64,000 nt of DNA, from positions 4,220,001-4,284,000 of the forward strand of contig NZ_CP109434.1 of the NCBI RefSeq assembly GCF_036227105.1, read 5' to 3'. This document shows, piece by piece, positions 1 through 8,135 of the stretch (position 1 is its first letter; each line of letters starts with the position of its first letter). A model generated the notes under the pieces. It saw only the letters and a program-made list of their open reading frames with translations, was not told the origin of the DNA and searched no databases. Source of the DNA: Amycolatopsis sp. NBC_01488 (GTDB lineage: Bacteria; Actinomycetota; Actinomycetes; Mycobacteriales; Pseudonocardiaceae). The translations under genes and the position numbers were made by a program.

Positions 1-627
1 GGGTCGGCCATGGGGGGACCGCCTTTGCTACTCGTCGGTTAACTTCGTCTGGTTCCAGGGATAACCCATAGTGAGTTGAACGCCCAGCGTTCCGAAAAAC
101 TTTCACACTCTGGGGTGATCAAGAAGTGTCCGACGTCACCATCGGCGTGGCCGAACGGGCAAATTCCTTACGCAGGGTGAGGCGACGTTCCGGAGCCGCT
201 ACATAAGTGCAGTCGCTACACCTTCGGCATCGTTACGGCTTCGGGGTCGGTGCGCTTTCCGACTCCGTAACGCTATCGACTCCATGGCCGGAGTCACTCC
301 ATGACTGAAGTGACTCCACTTTCGGAGCCGCTCCGCAACTGGAGCCACTCCCACATCTGAGCCGCTGCACCCCAGGCACGCGGAGGGCCCCCGGCACGCG
401 GAAGCACTCCGGCACGGGGAGCGCCCAGTGCGCGAAACAGCCCCAAGCGCCCGGCGAGACCCGTCGTCCAGAACTCGACGCCAGGCTTTCGGAACCACCC
501 CGCCCCCGGATGGGTCCCGCCACCGGAGTTGCACCGTCCGGGTGGGAAGGGCCACCGCACACCAGTCCGCGCGGCCGTCCGGCCGCGAACGCCTCCCACA
601 AGCAGGGTGAGGTGGAGGGTGCCGGGC
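1..627. other. Non-coding region upstream of sigK
   Basis: No convincing gene lies here. Open frames on both strands are low-complexity products of the repeat at 188-459 and antisense to sigK. Positions 1-187 are less GC-rich than the rest and may hold a promoter, but I could not settle on one. The sigK ribosome binding site (GGAGGG, 614-619) closes the region. Confidence 0.6.
188..459. repeat. Degenerate tandem repeat, 17-bp period, about 16 units
   Basis: Read in 17-base steps from 188, successive units keep the same core near unit positions 3-11, for example GGAGTCACTCC (290), GAAGTGACTCC (307), GGAGCCGCTCC (324) and GGAGCCACTCC (341). From 375 the core drifts to GGCACGCGGAG (375) and CGGCACGCGGA (392), but the 17-base spacing holds to about 459. 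Because 17 is not a multiple of three, the array is unlikely to encode a protein repeat. There are no unique spacers, so it is not a CRISPR. Function unknown. Confidence 0.75.
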
Positions 628-1224
628 ATGGGTGAGCGTGGGCGGCTGCGGCTGCATCCGGACGACGCGCCGGGGGCCGCGGCGAGCGCCGAGGAGCTGC
701 TGCGGCGGGTCGCGGCGGGGGACGAACCGGCCTTCACGGCGTTGTACGACCTCGTCGCCGGGCCGGTGCTCGGGCTGGTGACGCGTGTGCTGCGCAACCA
801 CGCCCAGGCCGAGGAAGTGGCGCAGGAGGTGCTGGTGGAGGTGTGGCGCAAGGCCACGAGGTACGTCCCGGAACGCGGCAGCGCGCTGTCGTGGGTGCTG
901 ACGATCGCCCACCGCCGGGCCGTGGACCGCGTGCGCTCGCACCAGGCCGTGCTCGACCGCGAAGAGCGGGCGGCCCGGATGGACGTGCGGCGGCCGTTCG
1001 ATGAGGTCAGTGAGTCCACTTTGGCCACGCTCGACCAGCAGCGCGTGCGGCAGTGCCTCGCCGAGCTGACCGATCTCCAGCGCGAGTCGATCGTGCTGGC
1101 CTACTACAACGGCTACACCTATCCCGAGGTCGCCGAGGTGCTGAAGGTGGCGCCGGGGACTGTGAAAACCCGCATCCGGGACGGTCTGATCCGGTTGCGT
1201 GACTGCCTGGGGGTGGATCGATGA
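628..1224 (+). CDS. sigK: ECF sigma factor SigK
   Basis: 198-residue extracytoplasmic-function sigma factor that would direct RNA polymerase to a small envelope-related regulon. Region 2 is visible around 'AEEVAQEVLVEVWRKA' and the -10-reading helix region, and region 4 as 'LTDLQRESIVLAYYNGYTYPEVAEVL' followed by the 'VAPGTVKTRIRDGLIRLR' helix-turn-helix. The ATG at 628 is preceded by GGAGGG at 614-619; an upstream TTG at 529 would add a low-complexity leader and was not used. It overlaps the anti-sigma gene by 4 bp (ATGA), so synthesis of the two is coupled. The sigK-rskA pairing and the downstream fasciclin lipoprotein match the mycobacterial SigK system that controls MPT70/MPT83, which is the main reason for the SigK name. 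Confidence 0.9.
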   Translation: MGERGRLRLHPDDAPGAAASAEELLRRVAAGDEPAFTALYDLVAGPVLGLVTRVLRNHAQAEEVAQEVLVEVWRKATRYVPERGSALSWVLTIAHRRAVDRVRSHQAVLDREERAARMDVRRPFDEVSESTLATLDQQRVRQCLAELTDLQRESIVLAYYNGYTYPEVAEVLKVAPGTVKTRIRDGLIRLRDCLGVDR

Positions 1225-1904
1225 CCGCCGAGCTGCACACGCTGACCGGGGCCTTCGCGCTGGACGCGGTGTCCGATGTGGAGCGTGCCGGGTTCGAACG
1301 GCACCTCGGGGAGTGCGCCGCGTGCCGCCAGGAGGTGGCGGAGCTGCGCTCGACCGGCGCCCGGCTGGGGGCGGCCGAGACCGTCGCGCCACCGCCGGAG
1401 CTGAAGGCGCGGGTGCTCGCCGGCGTGGCCCGCACCCGTCAGCTGCCGCCGAGGATCCCGGCGCCGCGCCGGGAGAAACCTCGCCGTGGCAAAGCTTTTC
1501 AGCTGCGCGTCGCGCTGTGCGGGGCCGCCGCGGCCGCCGTCGTCGCGGTCGGGATCGGACTCGTCACGACTTCCGCCCCGCCGGCTCCCGTCGACTCGGT
1601 GCTGTCCGCGCCGGACGCTTCCGCGATCCAGGGCAGCGGCGAGGGGCACGCCATCCTGGTCGTCTCGCGCAGCCGGAACCAGGCCGTGCTGCTCGCCTCG
1701 GACCTGCCCGCGCTCGACGACGGCCACGTCTACCAGGTGTGGCTGATCCGTGCCGGCGAAGCGCATTCGGCCGGGCTCCTGCAGCCGCGGATGCTGATGT
1801 CCGACATCCCGCCGGGCACCGACCGGATCGGGATCACCGTGGAGCCCGCGGGCGGGTCCGCCGGCCCCACGACCCCGGCCGTCACCCGGATCTCCCTTAC
1901 CTGA
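1221..1904 (+). CDS. rskA: Anti-sigma-K factor RskA
   Basis: 227-residue membrane anti-sigma factor. The N-terminal cytoplasmic domain holds a zinc-binding anti-sigma motif HxxxCxxC (H28, C32, C35 in 'HLGECAACRQE'). A single transmembrane helix follows at about residues 95-115 ('LCGAAAAAVVAVGIGLVTT'), then an extracytoplasmic RskA C-terminal domain with the family motif 'DDGHVYQVWLIR'. By family knowledge it sequesters SigK until regulated intramembrane proteolysis releases it. Translation is coupled to sigK by a 4-bp overlap, and the molybdopterin oxidoreductase starts 18 bp after its stop, so the three genes are probably one transcript. Confidence 0.92.
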   Translation: MTAELHTLTGAFALDAVSDVERAGFERHLGECAACRQEVAELRSTGARLGAAETVAPPPELKARVLAGVARTRQLPPRIPAPRREKPRRGKAFQLRVALCGAAAAAVVAVGIGLVTTSAPPAPVDSVLSAPDASAIQGSGEGHAILVVSRSRNQAVLLASDLPALDDGHVYQVWLIRAGEAHSAGLLQPRMLMSDIPPGTDRIGITVEPAGGSAGPTTPAVTRISLT

Positions 1905-1922
1905 CTATTCGACGGGAATGCG

Positions 1923-3485
1923 ATGACCACCTCAACGGCCGAGCAGGCCTCCCCGGCGCCCGGCGTCCCCGCACCCAGGCTGCGCCGCTGGGTGGCCGCC
2001 CTCCTCGGCGTCCTGGCGCTCGCGGCGGCCTTGGCGGCGGGCCACCTCGTCGCCGGGTTCGTCGGCGTCAACGCGTCGCCGTACCTGGCGGTCGGCAACG
2101 GCGCCATCGACCTCACGCCGGTGCAGCTCAAGGACTTCGCCGTCCGCACCTTCGGCACCCACGACAAGCTCGTGCTGCTCTCCGGCATGGCCGTGGTGAT
2201 GGTGCTCGCCGCGGCCGTGGCGGGACTCGCGTCTCGTCGTTCGCGGTGGCCGGGGCTCGTCGTGGTCGCCGGGTTCGGGCTCGTCGGCCTGGTCGCCGTG
2301 GCCGCCCGCCCCGACCTCGACGCGCTCGCGCTGCTGGCCCCGCTGGCGAGCCTGGCCGCCGGCGTCGGTGCGTTCGCCTTCCTGCACCGGTGGGCGCGGC
2401 GCGACCTCGCGCCGGACTCGTCACGGCGGACGGTGTTGCTGGCCGGGGCCGGCGTCTTCGTCGGCGCCGGGTTGGCCGCCGCCGGGGGACAGCTCTTGGC
2501 CGGCAGCCGCGACGCAGCGTCGTCGCGCGCGGCGGTCGGGCGGCTGGTGCCGGTCCGGACCGCGCCGGCGATCCCGGCGGACGCCGACTTCGCGAAGCTG
2601 GGCACGCCGACGTTCGTGACGCGCAACGCCGACTTCTACCGCGTGGACACCGCGCTGTCCGTCCCGCAGGTGCGGACCGAGGACTGGAGCCTGCGGCTGC
2701 ACGGCATGGTGGACCGCGAGATCCGGTACGGCTACGGCGACATCCGCAACCGGCCGCTCGTCGAACGCACGATCACCATGACCTGCGTCTCCAACGAGGT
2801 CGGCGGCACTTACGTGTCCACGGCGAACTTCATCGGCGTCGACCTCGCGGACCTGCTCGAAGAGGCCGGCGTGCGCCCTGGCGCCGAGCAGCTCTTCTCG
2901 TCCAGTGTGGACGGCTGGACGTCCGGCAGCCCGGTCGCCGCGGCGATGGACCGCGGGCGCGGCGCCATGCTCGCCATCGGCATGAACGGCGAACCGCTGC
3001 CGATCGAACACGGTTTTCCGGCGCGCCTGGTGATTCCCGGGTTGTACGGTTACGTGTCGGCCACGAAATGGGTCACCGATCTCGAAGTCACCACCTGGCG
3101 GGACCGTCAGGCGTATTGGCTGAAACGCGGGTGGAGCCGGGAAGCGCCGATCAAGACGGAATCGCGGATCGACACGCCGAAGGGGTTCGAGACCGTGCCT
3201 TCCGGAAAGGTGCGTGTCGCCGGGATCGCGTGGGCGCAGCACACCGGCGTCGACCGCGTCGAGGTGCGGATCGACGACGGCCCGTGGCGCGAAGCCATGC
3301 TGTCCCAGCAGGTAAACCTCACCACCTGGCGCATGTGGTGGATCGAGTTCGACGCCGTTCCCGGCGGCCACCAGGTCGTCTGCCGGGCGACCGACAAAAG
3401 CGGGTACACGCAGACCGATATGCGCGCCGGCACCGTTCCCGACGGTGCGACCGGATGGCACAGTATCGCTTTCACCGCCCGGTGA
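1923..3485 (+). CDS. Membrane-anchored molybdopterin-dependent oxidoreductase (sulfite-oxidase family)
   Basis: 520-residue protein. The N-terminal third has about five hydrophobic helices (first at about residues 22-44). The C-terminal two thirds is a sulfite-oxidase-type molybdopterin domain, with the expected Mo-ligand cysteine at C288 in 'TMTCVSNEVGG', then 'GMNGEPLPIEHGFPARLV' and a C-terminal dimerisation domain ('VRVAGIAWAQHTGVDRVEVRIDDGPW'). It would perform a redox reaction outside the membrane, substrate unknown. Close placement behind rskA suggests SigK control or co-transcription. It could serve protein-methionine-sulfoxide or sulfite chemistry, but the sequence does not decide. 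Confidence 0.85.
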   Translation: MTTSTAEQASPAPGVPAPRLRRWVAALLGVLALAAALAAGHLVAGFVGVNASPYLAVGNGAIDLTPVQLKDFAVRTFGTHDKLVLLSGMAVVMVLAAAVAGLASRRSRWPGLVVVAGFGLVGLVAVAARPDLDALALLAPLASLAAGVGAFAFLHRWARRDLAPDSSRRTVLLAGAGVFVGAGLAAAGGQLLAGSRDAASSRAAVGRLVPVRTAPAIPADADFAKLGTPTFVTRNADFYRVDTALSVPQVRTEDWSLRLHGMVDREIRYGYGDIRNRPLVERTITMTCVSNEVGGTYVSTANFIGVDLADLLEEAGVRPGAEQLFSSSVDGWTSGSPVAAAMDRGRGAMLAIGMNGEPLPIEHGFPARLVIPGLYGYVSATKWVTDLEVTTWRDRQAYWLKRGWSREAPIKTESRIDTPKGFETVPSGKVRVAGIAWAQHTGVDRVEVRIDDGPWREAMLSQQVNLTTWRMWWIEFDAVPGGHQVVCRATDKSGYTQTDMRAGTVPDGATGWHSIAFTAR

Positions 3486-3506
3486 GCTGAATCACCCGAT
3501 CGGGGG

Positions 3507-3534
3507 CAATCCGTTTTCGGGACAGCCTCGAAAC
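3507..3534 (+). promoter_or_regulatory. Possible SigK-type promoter for the fasciclin gene
   Basis: CAATCC (3507-3512) is followed after 16 bases by CGAAAC (3529-3534), about 45 bases before the GTG start at 3580. This resembles the CCATCC-N16-CCGAAT type of element described for SigK promoters in mycobacteria. Two of six bases differ in the second box and one in the first, so this is suggestive only. Confidence 0.3.
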
Positions 3535-3579
3535 ACCCGCAAGAAGAAAGTTCACAGCCGCTTTATTGGAGTGATTTTC

Positions 3580-4254
3580 GTGACCAAGCTTCGTGTCGCC
3601 GGAATCGGTTTCGCCGCCGTGGCCGCGCTTTCGCTGACCGCGTGCAGCGGCAGCGACACCGCTTCCTCCGGGAGCTCCGGCAGCTCGATGGCGCCGTCGT
3701 CGTCGATGGCCGCGCCGTCGTCTTCCGCCGACTCCGCCGCGTCCAACGGCGTGACCACCAACGCCGACGTCTTCGGCCCGGCCTGTTCGCAGCTGCCCCA
3801 GGGCTCCGCGCCCGGCTCGCTCGACTCGATGGGCCCGCAGCCGGTCGCGTCGGCCGCGTCGACGAACCCGCTGCTGACCAAGCTGGTGGCGGCCGTCAAG
3901 GCCACCAACCTGGTCGACACCCTCAACAGCCAGCCGGCCATCACGGTGTTCGCGCCGGCCGACCCGGCCTTCGCCGCGCTGGGCGACGCGAAGTTCGCCG
4001 AGCTGGCGGGCAAGCCGGCCGAGCTGGCGCCGATCCTGCAGTACCACGTCGTCGGCAAGCGCTACGACGCCAAGGGCCTCGCGGCCGCGGGTTCGCTGGA
4101 GTCGCTGAACACCGCGGGCGGGCCGCTGAAGATCGAGGGCTCGGGCGAGAACATGACCGTCAACGGCGCGAAGATCCTGTGCGGCAACATCCCCACGAAG
4201 AACGCCACCGTCTTCGTGATCGGCAAGGTGCTGACCCCGGGCACCAACCAATAG
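3580..4254 (+). CDS. Fasciclin-domain lipoprotein (MPT70/MPT83-like)
   Basis: 224-residue secreted lipoprotein. The GTG at 3580 has GGAG at 3568-3571. The signal peptide ends in the lipobox LTAC with lipidated C22. A Ser-rich linker follows (about 25-55), then one fasciclin/FAS1 domain with the typical 'NPLLTKLVAAVKATNLVDTLNSQPAITVFAPADPAF' start and 'ITVFAPADPAFAAL' H1 motif. FAS1 proteins act in surface adhesion. Genomic linkage to sigK-rskA parallels SigK control of mpt70/mpt83. The gene ends 1 bp from the end of the convergent LLM oxidoreductase. Confidence 0.9.
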   Translation: MTKLRVAGIGFAAVAALSLTACSGSDTASSGSSGSSMAPSSSMAAPSSSADSAASNGVTTNADVFGPACSQLPQGSAPGSLDSMGPQPVASAASTNPLLTKLVAAVKATNLVDTLNSQPAITVFAPADPAFAALGDAKFAELAGKPAELAPILQYHVVGKRYDAKGLAAAGSLESLNTAGGPLKIEGSGENMTVNGAKILCGNIPTKNATVFVIGKVLTPGTNQ

Positions 4255-4255
4255 G

Positions 4256-5254
4256 TCAGGACTTCCGGCCGAGCTCCGGGCCCAGGCGTTCCGCGATGTC
4301 GGTGAGGATCTGCACGTAGTCTTCGTGCTCGAAGGTGAACGGCAGGGCGAAAGCCACCTCGTCGATCTCGCGGAACGCCTGGTGCGCGTGCAGCCGCTCG
4401 GCGATCTCGGCCGAGCTGCCGACGAAGTCGGGGGAGAAGAGCAGCCGCGCCGGGCCCTGCGGTTCCGCGGTGCGCGGCAGCCGTTTCGCGGCGTACGCCT
4501 CGTACTTCGCGCGCTGCTCCGGCGTCGCGCTGTCGGTCGGGATCACGACCAGGCCCTGCGAGACGCGGCCTTCCGGGTGGCGCTTGCGAAAGGCCCGGAT
4601 GTGCGACAGCTGGATCTCGGCGAAGTCTGTGCTCTCGCCTTCGGTCTTGACCACGCTGCTGGTCAGGAAGTTCATCGCGTGCTCGCCCGCCCACTCGGCC
4701 GAGCGCAGGCTGGCGCCGCCGTACCACAGGCGGTCGCCGAGCCCGGGCGCCTGCGGCTGGACCCGGTCGGAGAACACCTCGAAACCCTCGGTGCCGCTGA
4801 ACCCCGTCGCGGGCTCGCCGCGCACGAAGTCCAGCAGCCGCCGCATGCGGTCGTAGGAGAAGTCCTCGGCGTCGGCGGTGTCCGGGTAGAGGGCCCGCTT
4901 GACCTCGTCGTACCGCATCGGCGGCCCGACGCTGAGCCCCGGGTTGAGCCGGCCGCCGGAGAGCAGGTCGACGGTGGCCAGGTCTTCGGCCAGCCGCAGC
5001 GGGTTTTCCCAGCCGAGCGGGATGACGGCGGTCCCGAGGTCGATCCGGCTGGTGCGCTGGGACGCGGCGGCCAGCACGGCGACCGGCGAGGAGATGCCGT
5101 GCTGCAGGTGCCGGTGCCGCACCCAGGCGCTGTCGAACCCGAGCTGTTCGCCCAGCTCGATGATCCCGAGCGTCGACTCGTGCCCCCGCCGCGGGTCGGC
5201 GGGGTCGAACAGGCCGATGGTCAGGAAGCCGAGCTTCCGCAGTGGTTGCGACAC
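4256..5254 (-). CDS. LLM-class flavin-dependent oxidoreductase
   Basis: 332-residue luciferase-like TIM-barrel protein. The start 'LGFLTIGLFDP', then 'LGFDSAWVRHRH', 'RIDLGTAVIPLGWENPLRLAEDLATVDLLSGGRL' and 'GGASLRSAEWAGEHAMNFL' are characteristic of the bacterial luciferase/FMN-dependent family. It probably uses FMNH2 or F420H2 to oxidise a small molecule; substrate unknown. It is the only gene in its unit: convergent with the fasciclin gene and separated from the TetR gene by about 54 bp on the same strand. Confidence 0.85.
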   Translation of the reverse strand: MSQPLRKLGFLTIGLFDPADPRRGHESTLGIIELGEQLGFDSAWVRHRHLQHGISSPVAVLAAASQRTSRIDLGTAVIPLGWENPLRLAEDLATVDLLSGGRLNPGLSVGPPMRYDEVKRALYPDTADAEDFSYDRMRRLLDFVRGEPATGFSGTEGFEVFSDRVQPQAPGLGDRLWYGGASLRSAEWAGEHAMNFLTSSVVKTEGESTDFAEIQLSHIRAFRKRHPEGRVSQGLVVIPTDSATPEQRAKYEAYAAKRLPRTAEPQGPARLLFSPDFVGSSAEIAERLHAHQAFREIDEVAFALPFTFEHEDYVQILTDIAERLGPELGRKS

Positions 5255-5308
5255 GGGTCAATTCTGCCTCCGGCGTGCGGGTCGCCGCGGGAGTTCCACC
5301 AGCTGGGC

Positions 5309-5977
5309 TCAGGCCCGGTCCTTCAGCCGCTCCAGTCCGTCGAGGATGACGTCGAGCCCGAACTCGAACTCCTTCTGGTCATCGCACCAGCCGAGCGTCG
5401 AGTCCTGGTCGTCGTGGGCGATCTCGCTCAGCATCCCGACCAGGTTCGGCAGCTGCCAGGCCAGGTCCACCGGCACGTCCGCCGACGCGCCGGCGTTGGG
5501 GTCGAACAGTTCCTGGCTGAACCCGAGCGCGCGGCTGCCGAGGGCGTGCAGCGAGTGGTGGACCAGGTCGTAGCTGAACCCGGCGGCGCGCAGCTGCCCG
5601 ACGAGCGCGTCGTAATAGCGCAGCACCGGGGTGCTGTTCGACGACCTCGTCTCGAACAGCTCGGGCGCCCAGCGGTGCCGCAGGAACACCTCCCGCGCGG
5701 CCAGGATCCGCTGCCGCACGGCGGCCTTCCACTCCGGCGACGGCTCGACGCGGCCGACGGCGTCGTTGATCTCCTCCGCCACGACGTCGACGATCCCGTC
5801 GAGCACGTCTTCCTTCTTGGCCACGTGGTAGTAGAGCGACATCGCCTCGGCGCCGAGCTCGTCGGCGAGGCGGCGCATGGTCAGCGCGCGCAGCCCGTGT
5901 GCGTCGGCGAGCTCGACCGCCGCGCGCAGCACGCGTTCGCGGCTGAGGGGAATCCGCGCGTCGGTCGTCACCCACAT
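5309..5977 (-). CDS. TetR/AcrR-family transcriptional regulator
   Basis: 222-residue repressor. The N-terminal helix-turn-helix reads 'SRERVLRAAVELADAHGLRALTMRRLADELGAEAMSLYYHVAKKEDVLDG', and the C-terminal half resembles the TetR_C (tetracycline-repressor-type) ligand domain. The ATG at 5977 places this domain right at the N-terminus; an upstream in-frame start at 6103 would run through the operator region and was rejected. It is divergent from the quinone oxidoreductase at 6070, with several palindromes between them, so autoregulation plus control of that gene is likely. Confidence 0.88.
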   Translation of the reverse strand: MWVTTDARIPLSRERVLRAAVELADAHGLRALTMRRLADELGAEAMSLYYHVAKKEDVLDGIVDVVAEEINDAVGRVEPSPEWKAAVRQRILAAREVFLRHRWAPELFETRSSNSTPVLRYYDALVGQLRAAGFSYDLVHHSLHALGSRALGFSQELFDPNAGASADVPVDLAWQLPNLVGMLSEIAHDDQDSTLGWCDDQKEFEFGLDVILDGLERLKDRA

Positions 5978-5981
5978 GATC

Positions 5982-6053
5982 GTACAAGGTAAGGCGGCAT
6001 TGACGGCCTTACGTTGTACGGCGTACCTTACCAAGTACGACTTACGGCGTAAG
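5982..6053. promoter_or_regulatory. Operator array between TetR and oxidoreductase genes
   Basis: Three inverted repeats in 72 bp. Arms of 14 bp: GTACAAGGTAAGGC (5982-5995) against GCCTTACGTTGTAC (6006-6019), one mismatch. An 18-bp near-palindrome CGTACCTTACCAAGTACG (6022-6039). CTTACGGCGTAAG (6041-6053). All share CTTAC/GTAAG and GTAC half-sites. They fill the whole 92-bp divergent promoter, as expected for a TetR dimer binding cooperatively. Confidence 0.65.
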
Positions 6054-6069
6054 AATCGCGGGAGGCGAC

Positions 6070-7038
6070 ATGAAAGCCCTGGTCCAGCACGTGTACGGCG
6101 CACCGTCCGACTTGATCTTCGAAGAGGTTCCCGATCCGGTGCCCGCGCCCGGCGAGGTGCTGGTCCAGGTGCGGGCGACGTCGGTCAACCCGTACGACTG
6201 GCACTTCATGAGAGGCCAGCCGTACGTCGCCCGGCTGATGCAGGGCGGCTTCGGCCTGCGCCGCCCCAGGCCCGGCGTCCTCGGCTGCGACCTGGCCGGC
6301 CGGGTCGAGACGGCCGGCGCGACCTTCCGGCTGGGCGACGACGTCTTCGCGTTGCTGCCGAGCGGCGCCTACGCCGAGTACGTCTGCGTATCCGAGGACC
6401 TCCTGGCACCCATGCCGGCGGGCCTGACCCACGAGCAGGCGGCGGCGATGCCGATGGCGGCCGTCACCGCGCTGCTCGCGCTGCGCGGGGTGGAAGCCGG
6501 GCAGCGCGTGCTGGTCAACGGCGCTTCCGGCGGCGTCGGCACCTTCGCCGTCCAGCTGGCGAAGGCGCTCGGGGCGCGGGTCGACGCCGTCTGCGGCACG
6601 GCGAACGTCGAACTGGCCCGTTCGCTCGGCGCGGAGCAGGTCGTCGACTACCGCGCGGAGGACTTCACGCGCAGTGGGCGGCGCTACGACTTCGTGCTGG
6701 ACGTCGCGGGCAGCCGGTCGCTCCCCGCCTGCCGCCGGGTGGTGGACCGGACGGGCACGTTCGTGGTCGTCGGCGGCCCGGCCGGGCGCTGGCTGCAACC
6801 GGCCGGGCACGCGTTCGGGGCGCTGGCCGCCGGTCCGTTCGCACGGCGACGGGCCGTGCTGGCGGACGCGGTGGGCTGCCGGGACAAGAAGGCGGTCCTG
6901 GGCGAGCTGGCCGCGCTGGTGGAGCGGGGCGCGGTCACGCCGGTGATCGACCGGAGCTACCCGTTCGACGACCTGCGCGCCGCGATCGCGTACCAGGAAA
7001 CCGGGCACGCGAAGGGAAAGGTGGTCGTGACGCTGTGA
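6070..7038 (+). CDS. NAD(P)-dependent quinone oxidoreductase / zinc-free alcohol dehydrogenase
   Basis: 322-residue MDR-superfamily enzyme. The N-terminal GroES-like fold starts 'MKALVQHVYGAPSDLIFEEVPDPVPAPGEVLVQVRATSVNPYDW', and the Rossmann fold carries 'VLVNGASGGVGTFAVQLAKALGA'. The catalytic zinc cysteines of alcohol dehydrogenases are absent, so a quinone- or enone-reductase role is more likely. The ATG follows GGAGG at 6061-6065. It is divergent from, and probably repressed by, the TetR protein, suggesting detoxification of an electrophile. Confidence 0.88.
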   Translation: MKALVQHVYGAPSDLIFEEVPDPVPAPGEVLVQVRATSVNPYDWHFMRGQPYVARLMQGGFGLRRPRPGVLGCDLAGRVETAGATFRLGDDVFALLPSGAYAEYVCVSEDLLAPMPAGLTHEQAAAMPMAAVTALLALRGVEAGQRVLVNGASGGVGTFAVQLAKALGARVDAVCGTANVELARSLGAEQVVDYRAEDFTRSGRRYDFVLDVAGSRSLPACRRVVDRTGTFVVVGGPAGRWLQPAGHAFGALAAGPFARRRAVLADAVGCRDKKAVLGELAALVERGAVTPVIDRSYPFDDLRAAIAYQETGHAKGKVVVTL

Positions 7039-7045
7039 GCGGTCC

Positions 7046-7065
7046 CCGGGAGGCGTTGCTCCCGG
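7046..7065 (+). terminator. Hairpin after the oxidoreductase gene
   Basis: CCGGGAG (7046-7052) pairs with CTCCCGG (7059-7065) across a 6-base loop, 8 bases after the stop codon. There is no U-tract, which is common for actinomycete terminators. Confidence 0.5.
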
Positions 7066-7075
7066 AGGCCGGGGT

Positions 7076-7410
7076 TCAGCCGTGGTGCGGGCAGGTGCCG
7101 CGGTAGTCCGAGATGGGCACGCTGGTGCTCGGGATGGGGCAGAGAAACGGCTCGTAGCTCCACGTGCGCGTCGACCAGGGCCGGCTGGACCGCGCCGCGG
7201 AGGTCGGTCAACACCCGCAACGCCACCGTCAACTCCGCCTCGATCAGCTTGCGCATCCCCTCGTTGCCCGTGACCGCGGTTGCCGACGCGGCGGAAGAAC
7301 GTCGTGCGCGAACTCCCCAGCTCCGCCGCCATCCGGCCGAGGTCGAGGCGGGTTCCGGCGATGAACAGCGTGGCGGCGTGCCGGACGATGTCGTCGGTCG
7401 AGACGATCAC
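7076..7410 (-). pseudogene. Decayed TetR/QsdR-type regulator remnant
   Basis: Reading leftwards from a GTG at 7410, the protein starts 'IVSTDDIVRHAATLFIAGTRLDLGRMAAELGSSRTTFFRRVGNR', a good regulator helix-turn-helix. The continuation 'EGMRKLIEAELTVALRVLTDLRG' expected of this family lies in another frame (from about 7256). A third frame gives 'WSYEPFLCPIPSTS' and stops at 7076. The pieces occupy three different frames, so at least two indels have broken the gene. The last segment may derive from a different protein. No intact product is expected. Confidence 0.5.
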
Positions 7411-7499
7411 CGGACCACCCTGGCTTTGGAGAGTGCGGCTCAGCAGGTCGGCGACGGTTACCTTGAAGTGCGTGTCACCGCCTGGGTTAGCGTGGCGTC

Positions 7500-8135
7500 G
7501 TGCGCGTAGACATCTGGTCCGATCTCGTCTGTCCCTGGTGCTATCTCGGCAAACGCCGCTTCGAGCGGGCGGTCGCCGAGCTCGGGGCCGACGTCGAGGT
7601 CGTGCATCACTCGTTCCAGCTCGACCCGTCGTTCCCGCGCGGGACGTCCCGGCCGACGCGCGAGGTCCTCTCCGAAAAGTACGGCCGGACGCTCGAAGAA
7701 GCCGACGCGATGGAAGCGCAGATGGAGCAGCGCGCGGCCGCCGACGGTCTCGAGTACCACCTTGACGGCGTCCACATGGGAAACACCGTCGACGGCCACC
7801 GTCTGGTGCACCTCGCTGCCGAGCGCGGGCTGGCCGACACCGTCGTCGACCGGTTCTACCGCGCGCACTTCACCGAACGGCGGTCGCTGTTCGACCGCGA
7901 CTCGCTGGTGGAGCTGGCGGCCGAAGCCGGGCTCGACGCGGCCGAAGCCCGCGCGGTGCTCGAGTCCGACGCCTACGAAGCCGAAGTCGCGGCGGACGGC
8001 GAACAGGCGCGGGCGCTCGGCGCGACCGGGGTGCCGTTCTTCGTGGTGGACCAGCGGTTCGGTGTCGCCGGCGCCCAGTCGCCCGAGGTGTTCGCCCAGG
8101 TCCTGCGGCGCGCGCTCGAGCCGGCGGCGGGCTAG
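7500..8135 (+). CDS. DsbA-family oxidoreductase, FrnE-like
   Basis: 211-residue thioredoxin-fold protein starting at GTG 7500. The N-terminus 'VDIWSDLVCPWCYLGKRRFERAV' has a CPWC active site (C11, C14). The helical insertion and 'GATGVPFFVVDQRFGVAGAQSPEVF' end are typical of the FrnE/2-hydroxychromene-2-carboxylate-isomerase-like group. There is no signal peptide, so it acts in the cytoplasm as a thiol-disulfide oxidoreductase. FrnE names a polyketide-cluster homologue, but nothing here ties this copy to a cluster. The end overlaps the convergent small membrane-protein gene by 4 bp. Confidence 0.85.
   Translation: MRVDIWSDLVCPWCYLGKRRFERAVAELGADVEVVHHSFQLDPSFPRGTSRPTREVLSEKYGRTLEEADAMEAQMEQRAAADGLEYHLDGVHMGNTVDGHRLVHLAAERGLADTVVDRFYRAHFTERRSLFDRDSLVELAAEAGLDAAEARAVLESDAYEAEVAADGEQARALGATGVPFFVVDQRFGVAGAQSPEVFAQVLRRALEPAAG

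Noticed and set aside
66..97. SigK-like promoter (CCATAG ... CCGAAA) far upstream of sigK
   Set aside because: The spacing is 20 bases and the distance to the sigK start exceeds 500 bp, so the match is not better than chance.
188..459. CRISPR-like array
   Set aside because: Units are contiguous with a 17-bp period, have no unique spacers and no cas genes nearby.
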